Source: Oscarella lobularis
Taxonomy: Eukaryota > Porifera > Homoscleromorpha > Homosclerophorida > Oscarellidae
DNA length: 64,000 bases
Direction of reading: 5' to 3'
Assembly: GCF_947507565.1 (NCBI RefSeq)
Contig: NC_089177.1
Span: forward strand, 3,718,648 to 3,782,647
The notes under the pieces: model-generated
What the model was told of the DNA's origin: nothing
What the model saw: the letters and a program-made list of their open reading frames with translations, nothing else
The model's database searches: none
In this document: positions 56,077-64,000 of the stretch, piece after piece
Layout: every line of letters begins with the position of its first letter
Position numbering within the stretch: position 1 is the stretch's first letter
Translations under genes and position numbers: made by a program

Positions 56077-57336
56077 TTTTTTTGCAGAGCAGTAGTCTAA
56101 AAACGATTGTACGGGGCCATAGTTCGAAGCGCGTTCGCATCTCGTTGGCTAGAACGACGACGCTGAGAGACTGACGCTGAGTCGGTTATTTTACGTGAAC
56201 ACTCATCATTTATTTCGATACAAAAAAAGGCATGCTCTCGTTCAAACGTACAAAATCCTACATTCGTCGCTCTGTCTTTGACTTTTGTCTTTTGAGCCCC
56301 CTGCAAAGCGTTTCGACCTAAAAAAAAAGAAAGTTAGTCTCTGCCAAATAATCGTTCTACGTACCTTTTCGTTTTGCGTCCGTATTAGCGCTACCCGAGC
56401 TACACCGCGCGGAGGTTCGGACGCTTCGTAGCTCAAGGCAGCCACCGCAAGCGATGGCCACCCGTTCCAAAAATTGTGGGCGAGTCACGACGTCCTCGGC
56501 CACCCCAGTCAGTACCCGCCTGGATGAAGAGTCGGCCCCATATACCGAGTCCCCCGGCGCGCTGGTACCAAACGCTTCGGTATGTCTTCCTGGGAAGAAC
56601 CGGCGCTTGCGGAGTGGAGAGCGGCTGACTGCTGTTTGTAGGAGTCGACAGGAAAGGCAGTGCAATGCCCAAGTCGAAGTCTCCTGGGCCAGATCATCGT
56701 CGGTCTAATCGTGCCATCGGGTGAGACAAGTGCCGGCAACCAGGCCATTTTTGAACACCCCCTCTAAGCCGTACTCACTCGTGCCTAGCGTGAGTCGTGC
56801 TTATTGGCAACAATAAGACCTAAGCGATCTTTCTACCCAGTGCGTAAACCGAGGCCGAGGCCCCCCATCGCCCTGCCTACGGGCTCCGGCACGGGATTAA
56901 TCCGTGGGCCACGCTGAAACAACAACCCAGGACTTGCCTTTTGTCTTCCCCCGAGCCAGTCCGTCAAGAACGAGACGCAGATTGCTCCGCGACGCATCCA
57001 CCCTCGGCCGCAACTGAAGGAGAATCGGTGTGCACTTCGCTTTTGAACCGTGTAGCTCCGCCCAGCGCGCTGATTGGTCCGTCGGGGTCACGTGGTGTCC
57101 ACCTAGCGCTGCGATTGGTCCGAAACATAGAGGCGCGAAACGCAAACCGGTTTGAATACCGGTTTGACTGCATGGATTGCATAAGATCTCGCGCTTGCAT
57201 CGAAAAAATGGCGGAAAAAACGTGGTTCACTGACGACGAACACCTTAGTCTTTTCCTTTCTTTCATCGTTCGCGCCACTCCCCTGCTCATCATTTGCTAC
57301 AATAGCGTACGCTAGATTTCTACGTTCGCTGGCGCG
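56077..57336. other. Gene-free region with a GC-rich, hairpin-dense block
   Basis: No protein family recognised on either strand. From about 56380 to 56960 the sequence is distinctly GC-richer than its surroundings and carries many short inverted repeats: GGCA/TGCC at 56656-56669, ACTCAC/GTGAGT at 56773-56795, CTTATT/AATAAG at 56800-56817 and CACGG/CCGTG at 56890-56906. On the minus strand an AATTTTTGGA string (56466-56475) resembles an Sm site. Open frames of up to about 80 codons exist on both strands without similarity to anything I know. It could be a structured non-coding RNA, a mobile-element remnant, or an unrecognised gene. Confidence 0.4.
57072..57120. promoter_or_regulatory. Candidate GCP2 promoter elements (two ATTGG boxes and an E-box)
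   Basis: GATTGGTCCG at 57072 and again at 57113 are inverted CCAAT boxes 41 bp apart, and CACGTG sits at 57089-57094 between them. They lie 215 to 265 bp before the GCP2 start codon, a usual place for NF-Y sites. Confidence 0.4.
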
Positions 57337-60300
57337 ATGGCCGAATTCCGAATAAATCACGTCGTTTCGCGGCTTCTCTCGCTTCTCGGGTACACTCAAA
57401 GGGATAATACGTCTAAGGAAGATCTCAATTTCGATCTAGGACGCAAGATGGCGCCGGGCGCGAAGTCTACGTGGACATTCTAACTCGAACGCTCACTCCC
57501 TACGTCACGACGCAGGTTTGAACGAACGATAGCGACGTTTTCGATCGTTCTCGATGCCTCTTGAAGGTATCGACGCACCACGCTAAGCGAAAAATTGCCG
57601 AATTTTCGTCGGAACACGAGAAATTCTTGACGAAATACGACGAATTGAAATCGAAGCAGTAAGAGGACAGATTGTGCACGATTTCGAGTCGAAAATTTGC
57701 TTTGTAGAATAAGGGAACTCGATCCTCTCGTTTATCTCTTGTCAAAAATCATTCCAGACGAATCGGTTGATCAAATTTTATAGCGGACGAATTTATCTAA
57801 GAATTTCTCTTTTTTAGATTCTAAAGATGCTGAGAAGTAAAAGCGAGGAATTGGTCGCCAAGGAAACGGAAGGCGAATTTCTCGGCGAAATATCTGAAGA
57901 GGCGGCTAATTTGATTCCAAGAGGCGTTTCCATAACGCAGAAAGAATTGGACAAGGTATGCACTCAAAAAGAAAACGAAATTCCTGACAACGATGTTTGT
58001 ATAGCTACGTGGTCAGTTAGCCGAATTCGCTTCATCTAGCGAGGCGGAAAAGCGCAAAGTAGAGCAGGAAAAAACGCGTAGACGACTCAGAGACGCACGT
58101 GACCGAGGTGGCACTAACCAAAACAGCCATTAGAGAAGTCTTCATTTTTTTTAAAATTTAATTAAGGCTATCGTATACCTGATGAGCCAGAGTGGCGCTC
58201 TCATCGTCAGTACCAGTCAGCAGATTTCGTTGTTCGTCCCGAGGGAACTCACGAGTCTGTGAGGAGTGAAATATTAGGGCTCGTTCTTTCGTTCTTTCTA
58301 CGTGGGGTGTTCTAGGTTGTGTCTGTTGGCTCGTTGCCTTTGAAAGTGCAAGAACGAATTCTCATTGAAGATCTACTCTATGTCATGACAGTATGAAGAA
58401 AGGACTCTGGCCAATCCGCTTTATTTCCTATTATTCTAGGGTGTGGAGGGCAAATACATACTCGTTCAGCAACTCAAAAATAAATTCAGTACAAGAAAAT
58501 TTGTCGTGGACGAATCGCTCGGTCAATATTATCAATTACATTATAATCTATTTTTGATTTCCTTTTTTTCAGATTCGTCGCTGAGTGTTTTAGTGAAGCG
58601 AGTATTGCCACTGTGCAGTCACTATTCGTTTATTTGTCGATTCATTGAGGAGTGGTCCTGCTTTGAACGGGGCTCGGTTAGTCACGCTCTTTGCTCAGCT
58701 ATACGCATCGTCCTGAAGGAGTATCTCATTCTCGTCGCTCAACTGGAGCATCAGAATCGCTTAGAAGAGCTATCCCTGCAGAAAATGTGGTTTCACCTTC
58801 AGCCCACAATAAAGACCTTTGATATTATATACTCCATTAGCGTGGGCGTTGTTAAGGCAAGGGAAAAATTAGGCTAAGATCTCTGTAGTTGATTGCTTCT
58901 TGCTTTTCTAAAAGGGGGACTGTAGAGGAGGTCAGCTACTAAGTTTGCTTCATAATACGACTGCCGGATATGTTGGGTTAGTGACGAAATTATTGTCTAG
59001 GCCTTATTTATACTTTGCTTGTTTTTAGAGATCCTACAGCTCAGGAATTTTGCTTGTTTTTGACTCAAAAAGTTGGACGATTATCTATTGTTTCCAATAC
59101 TGGGTTGTGATTGTGAAAACCATACAGGCTTGTGTGCCTTACTTCGAAATTCTTGAACAATGGATATACCAGGGCGTTATACGAGATCCGTACGGAGAAG
59201 TAGGTCAAACGTTTCTTAGTTTCATGATGCAGAGTTGTTTTATTAATTGTTTTCAGTTTCTCGTCGAAGAACATCGTGACGTTCGAAAAGATCGTCTGAG
59301 AGAACGATATCACGACGCGTAAAGGAAGAATTTTCGCCCATCTTCTCCTATCACGAAAATCGCATTCTAGTTATTGGGAAAAAAGATACACGGTGTGTCG
59401 AGACCGAATTCCGATCTTCCTTGAGAAGGCACGATTTTTTCCCGTGTTCCATCTGTCGTGAGATTTGCTCTAACTTCGTTTTCAGGTGACCAATAAGATA
59501 CTTCGAACGGGAAAGTATTTGAACGTCATAAGAGAATGCGGTATATGTGTCGACATGAAACTAGCTCTCTGTGCGACTCATTCTCGTTTGTAGATCGCGA
59601 TGTTCACTGCCCCGGAGCCAAGGAAATTGTCTACACGCTGAAAGAAAGACCGTACGTTAAAATCATTAGATGTGTGTATGTGTCATTGATTCAATGAAGC
59701 TACGTGGATCAAATTGAAGAGGCGTACGCATTTGCCAGTGCCCAGCTGCTCAATCTTTTGATGAAAGAAAAAGACCTAATGGGTCGATTGCGGTAAATCT
59801 AGTCCCGCAACGAATTCGCAACGCACTGTTATACAGTATCTCCGCAGTTCGGTCAAACATTACTTTTTATTGGATCAGGGCGATTTCTTTGTGCAGTTTC
59901 TTGATTTGGCTGAAGTCGAGCTGGCGAAGCCAATTTTAGGTTTCCACTAGAGTCCTCGTTGTATTCAAATGCCTTCTAGCTCAAAATATTAGAAATTTCC
60001 CGCAGCAAACTTGAAGCCCTCTTAGAGCTCGCTCTTCGTACGAGCGTAGCAGGAAATGATCCGTACATAGACGACCTGAAGTATTCTTCTCGTTCATTAT
60101 TTTATTTTATGAATCAATTGAGGTTTTTTTCTGTAGGATCGAATTGATTCACTGCGATCTAGTGACTCAACTGACTCAGATTATGACCGTCTTAGAACTT
60201 CGAGGAGAGGAATTAGGGAGGAGTTTTAGCGTAGCTGGCTCAGCTGGAAAGCCACTGACCGGTGTGCATTCGACTTGGAATAGAAACTCTATGCAGAGGC

Positions 60301-62879
60301 TATAGATAGTTTTTTCTTTAGGCTTTCAGTCTCTTTGTTTTGACTACGTCGTACAGTGGCCCGTTTCTTTGATTATTAATCGAAAGGTTTGAAGTTTAAT
60401 TAATTAGGAGAAAATATTCGCTTTAAGGAAATTTTCGTAGGCTCTTGTAAAGTATCAGTTTCTTTTTCGCTTTCTTTTTCTGACAAAGCAAGTCGAAAGG
60501 GAACTCAATAAGTTAGAGAGAAAAGAAAAGAAAAATGTCCTTGTCTACAGCGTTCTTTCTATTAGCGTGTGGTTCAGTGCCAAAACGTTACGATTTCGAG
60601 CGCAGTCCGTCGCTGAATGGTAACGAACAGATGATACTGATGTCGTTTTCAAATTTAGCTCGTTTTTTCTAGGCAATCTGCTGCACTGACTCTTCGCCAA
60701 AGAATGCTTAACTTTGCACACAATTTCGAATATTTTGTCATGGTAGAGGTAGGAACTCAATTAAAGTAGAACCAGCCAGGATCTTGATATGTGTATATAG
60801 GTGATTGAGCCCAGTTGGCAAATGCTGGAGTCTGCGCTTCAACAAGTGACTACAGTCGACGACGTTCTCGATGCTCATTTCGATTTTCTTGACAATTGTC
60901 TCCGAGACTCAATGCTCACCAATCCGGACTTGCTCCAAGTAAGGCACTTCCTCTCGGCGATTTTCCTACAAGTAGCTTCTTATACGTAGACTGTACATAA
61001 GCTTTTGGATGTCTGCCTCACTTTCAGCGGCTTTATGAAGGTAACTAGCTGTACCTTTTAATTGTCTACTAATTGCAATTATTATTTTTAGCGTCTCAGT
61101 GACGACTACTTTTCCGACGAGGTGATTTCAGAGAGGTCTGGTTTGTAGAAACGATCGAATAAACGTGTCTTTAGACTGAAGACATTCCTGGAACCCTGGC
61201 CAACGTTGAACGCAATTTCACCCAGCACGTTCTCAGCCTTCTGCGCAAGCTGCAGCTCACGCCCAAAGACGGCAGTCACCAGATGGCCAACCTGGCATCT
61301 CGCCTCGACTACAACGGATTCTACAACGCCAAAATGGATCGTCAGGTGAGCACATGAGCCAGTAGTGATAGTAGTATAGTAGTCAGTCAGTCAGCGCCGG
61401 AGGCAGCTGCCAAATCAGGTGTCCTAGTGTGACTTTCTACTTGCTGTAGTAGAAGCAGTCGTCTACACTTCTTGCCATTGCCCCATCGCCGCCTGAGTCC
61501 GATGGATTCTCTTCTTCTTACTCACAACATAAGCTGGTCCGCTGCTCTTGATTTTTGTCCCGCACTGGTACCTAACAGCGGAATCGTTACCGGCTTCTTC
61601 ATACTTCATTTCGTGACGGTTCTTTTGGGAGTAGTCGGCAATGTCATAGTTCTCACCTTTTCAAGGCTGCAGAAAGGGCCACGGTGTCCTTCCAAGTTAC
61701 TGTGCGTCAGTCTTGTGTTCATCAGTCTGATCAGTGTAGTAATCAACGGGTCTGCCTTCATGTGGGACATTTTCAAAGGAGGCAACGGACTGATCGGTCA
61801 TAAAAACGTATGCCACGCGCTGGCATTTTCTCGACTGACGTTGGATCTGTTCGTCTTCTTCGTTTTGTTCGTTGCCTTACTAGAAAGACTTTCAGCTGTA
61901 AGCCAACCCCACGTGCACAAGTGGACCTACTGCAATTCCGCCTCTATTATTTTGGCTTGGGTATTTTCGGTCGCTCTGGTGATCTCCGCGTCATTTGAGG
62001 GAACTCTCGGATATGTTCGTTCAGTTGGAAATTGCTATATAGACCTGCTCAATACCAGGTCGGCGTCTTCCTTGACTTTACTCGTCATCTTCGGTGCACT
62101 CGTTTTTCTCAATGTCATTGCCGACGGCGCTCTTTTTTACTATCTCCGCAAGCTCAAGTTGATCAAAGACCGCCCTATTGATCGTCAAATTAACCGAATT
62201 TCCAGACAAAGATTGCAGAAAAATTTGTCGGTCGCGAGTTTGAAGAGAGCGGCTTCGGTCTCGACTATTGCCGCCGTTTGCGTTGTCTGCGCGACTATTC
62301 CGATGATCCTTTCCCTCGCGTGGAATCGTAGTAAGAAATTTGACGTTGCATCTTTTGAAGGAAGCGGCATCGAAACCCCAGTTGCCGTCAACGTCTCGCG
62401 AGAGACCCTGTGCCCTCAATTTTTAGAGTTTGTGCCCGATCAGTCTGAAAAGGCTATCCACTTCTTTCTCATGTGGATCATGATAGTGCCTGCTGCACTG
62501 ATTGTTCCTTACGTACAGGGAATCCGAGGCAACGTTTTTCGTGACTTAAAAGCCGTCATTACGCGACGGCCTCCTGATCGCCGCCGAGAAGAATAGAAAC
62601 AATACATATATTATTAGCTGCGATGTTTGTCATTGTCTTCGTTAGTAATTGTGGTATTTTATGTTCTAGGCTTTTGTGACTGTCGTGCACAAGACTAAGT
62701 CCGGTCTCTCCGTGCCGACCTCTTCATCGGCAGCGTCTTCGTTGTCCGCTGCGACGCAATCTGTATCTCGTTCGCAGACGTTTTCAACGGAGACAACCGA
62801 CGCCAATCAGCCGTCCGCTTTTCAACGCGTTCCAATCAAGGTGAGGCAGCAACCGCCTAAGCCGAATCAGTCACAATGA
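57337..62879 (+). CDS. TUBGCP2: Gamma-tubulin complex protein 2 (GCP2)
   Basis: GCP2 with GCP3 and gamma-tubulin forms the gamma-tubulin small complex that nucleates microtubules at centrosomes. Many short exons start at MAEFRINHVVSRLLSLLG (57337-57389). The order of blocks follows the human protein: EVYVDILTRTLTPYVTTQ, KIAEFSSEHEKFLTKYDELKSK, IRELDPLVYLLSK, then GRIP1 with CRFIEEWSCFERGSVSHAL and VPYFEILEQWIYQGVIRDPYGE, TGKYLNVIRE, VYTLKERPYVDQIEEAY and YFLLDQGDFFVQFLDL. GRIP2 has WPVSLIINRKALVKYQ, LTLRQRMLNF and ASRLDYNGFYNAKMDRQ. The last exon, 62670-62879, is Ser/Thr-rich and joined in phase across a 1.3-kb intron that contains another gene. If that exon is wrong, the protein ends at TGA 61352-61354. 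Confidence 0.87.
61502..62596 (+). CDS. Orphan class A-like seven-helix receptor nested in a GCP2 intron
   Basis: An intronless gene of 364 residues. The open frame begins at a TTG (61472), and the first ATG is 61502. A short glycosylated N-terminus (HNISW) precedes seven helices. Helix 1 has LLGVVGNVIVLTFSRLQ, the class A GN motif. Helix 3 ends ALLERLSAVSQP, with ERL in place of DRY. Helix 6 follows the basic KRAASVST segment. Helix 7 (FFLMWIMIVPAALIVPYVQG) lacks NPxxY. Cys in KNVCHAL and GNCYID could form the extracellular disulfide. Prostanoid-like or sponge-specific receptors are possible, but the ligand is unknown. It lies on the same strand as GCP2, between exons ending at 61345 and starting at 62670. 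Confidence 0.75.
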   Translation: MDSLLLTHNISWSAALDFCPALVPNSGIVTGFFILHFVTVLLGVVGNVIVLTFSRLQKGPRCPSKLLCVSLVFISLISVVINGSAFMWDIFKGGNGLIGHKNVCHALAFSRLTLDLFVFFVLFVALLERLSAVSQPHVHKWTYCNSASIILAWVFSVALVISASFEGTLGYVRSVGNCYIDLLNTRSASSLTLLVIFGALVFLNVIADGALFYYLRKLKLIKDRPIDRQINRISRQRLQKNLSVASLKRAASVSTIAAVCVVCATIPMILSLAWNRSKKFDVASFEGSGIETPVAVNVSRETLCPQFLEFVPDQSEKAIHFFLMWIMIVPAALIVPYVQGIRGNVFRDLKAVITRRPPDRRREE

Positions 62880-62944
62880 TTAAAATTTTCGTTGTTATAT
62901 CCTATGCAAAGTAGCATCAGCAAAGTTAATTAGCATCGTGCTCT

Positions 62945-63977
62945 CTACGCGAATAGTTGGGGTTGGGCTAAACGTTTTATCACAGTCAGCAATTGCTCGA
63001 TATTTTGCCCTCTCATTCCAGACACGGCGCAGACAGGACAGTCATTTCCCAACGTAAGATTCAAAACGTTCTTTAGGAGATCGATCTTATTGGCGACAAT
63101 GGCGGCGGGTCGCCTCGATAATCCAACTTTGTATTGTTCTAATTCGTGTTTTAGTTGGTAATAGTGATCTCTCGGATCATCGGACGATGCGTCGATGACG
63201 TAGAGCAGGCCTCGACATCGTTCGATATGACGAAGAAAAGCGTGGCCAAGTCCTTTGTTCTGATGAGCACCAGGAATGAGTCCAGGTATATCAGCAACTA
63301 GAAATCGACGGTACATTAGACGGTGGGGGGTCCCTACGTTTTCTCGTACCTGCAACTTGCGCTGGTGGGTCCCAATACTGCACCATTCCTATGTGAGGAT
63401 TTAGAGTCGTAAACGGGTAGGCGGCTACTTTAGGTTTTGCGTTAGATATAGCTCTTAGAAGAGTTGACTTTCCTGCATTGGGAAACCCGACTAGTCCAAT
63501 ATCAGCAATGGTTTTCAATTCCAATTCTAAGACCTTTTCATCCCCAAGGCTACCAGGGGTAAAGAATCTTGGTGCCCTGTTTTTGTTACTCAAATAGCTT
63601 GCGTTTCCTCGGCCTCCTCTACCCCCTCTTACAACGCAATACATTTCTTTATTTGAATCCATATCACTCAAGAAGCATCCATTGTCTTTTACCACGGTGC
63701 CCACTGGGACGGTCAGTATAAAATCTTTTCCATCTCTTCCGTGACAATTTGAACCCTTTCCCCTCTCTCCATTTTCTCCTTTATATTGGGGCTGCTTGAG
63801 ACTGCTAAGATCTCTCGTGTTCCCACAGGCCTTTAGCCAAATTGCACCTCCGCTGCCGCCGTTTCCGCCATCTGGTCCGCCACGTGGCACATGGGCTTCC
63901 CGCCGAAAGCTCGAACATCCGTCCCCTCCTCGACCTCCAATAAAGCGAACGCGTTTCCAATCAATAAACTTCTGACT
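62945..63977 (-). CDS. MTG2: MTG2 (GTPBP5), mitochondrial Obg-family GTPase, 5' part missing
   Basis: An Obg GTPase needed for mitochondrial large-ribosomal-subunit assembly. Two exons in the window, 63977-63350 and 63297-62945, encode 326 residues. An acceptor TTTAG at 63978 shows that at least one earlier exon, with the start and any mitochondrial targeting peptide, lies beyond the window. The Obg domain shows glycine-rich repeats: [41 protein letters not shown]. The G domain is complete: G1 GFPNAGKS, G2 TTLNPHIG, G3 DIPGL, G4 NKID and a G5-like [23 protein letters not shown] is the usual Obg block. MTG2 fits better than GTPBP10. Convergent with GCP2, 65 bp between stops. Confidence 0.92.
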
Positions 63978-64000
63978 CTAAAGCAACGAATAGTTATTGC

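Noticed and set aside
56460-56490. Sm-like AATTTTTGGA followed by a stem on the minus strand, suggesting a spliceosomal snRNA
   Set aside because: No U1, U2, U4, U5, U11, U12 or U4atac signature was found upstream. A ten-base match is not enough.
56760-56820. Weak resemblance of the minus strand to the 3' part of RNase P RNA
   Set aside because: Only a few scattered short strings agree, and the conserved P4 halves could not be located.

Overview
This window looks like nuclear DNA from an early-branching animal, most likely a sponge. Every confident gene is of animal type: an IST1 ESCRT factor, CENP-L, HERPUD, FKBP15, an outer-arm axonemal dynein heavy chain, SNRK, SF3B3, CTF8, gamma-tubulin complex protein 2 and ionotropic glutamate receptors. 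Genes are tightly packed, introns are mostly 45 to 100 bp, and several intergenic gaps are under 100 bp. Abundant iGluR genes argue against a typical demosponge, and a homoscleromorph (Oscarella-like) or calcareous sponge would fit. That species guess is inference.

Layout. 0.8-8 kb: secreted sulfatase (+), IST1 (-), CENP-L (+), a small one-domain asparaginase (-) and HERPUD (+). 8.6-21.2 kb: a receptor region with an intronless class A GPCR (+), an iGluR with two introns (-), then three intronless iGluR paralogues in tandem (+). 21.3-25 kb: a gene that starts as FKBP15 (WH1 plus FKBP) but continues in frame through a CAP-Gly domain, a long coiled coil and a dead protein-kinase domain. 25-42 kb: a PX-domain protein (-) and a complete DNAH5/8-type dynein heavy chain (+). 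42-51.5 kb: SNRK kinase (+), a CYP7-clan cytochrome P450 (-) and SF3B3 (+). 52-56 kb: a frizzled-like seven-helix receptor without a cysteine-rich domain (+), a gamma-family PLP lyase (-) and CTF8 (+). 56.1-57.3 kb: no confident gene, but a GC-rich hairpin-dense block. 57.3-64 kb: TUBGCP2 (+) with an intronless GPCR apparently nested in its last intron, then the mitochondrial Obg GTPase MTG2 (-), cut by the window end.

Organisation. Six neighbouring pairs are divergent with starts only 44 to 308 bp apart, so shared bidirectional promoters seem to be the rule. I worked out exons by hand from GT-AG (and some GC-AG) signals, reading-frame phase and resemblance to known families. For IST1, CENP-L, HERPUD, FKBP15-like, CTF8, the PLP lyase, SNRK, P450 and the frizzled-like gene, all exon phases sum to whole codons. 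The genes do not form one pathway. The functional groupings are the receptor cluster (four iGluRs plus three other 7TM receptors) and housekeeping or cytoskeletal genes (ESCRT, centromere, cohesion, splicing, cilium, microtubule nucleation). The most unusual items are the FKBP15/CAP-Gly/pseudokinase fusion and the intronless iGluR tandem array.
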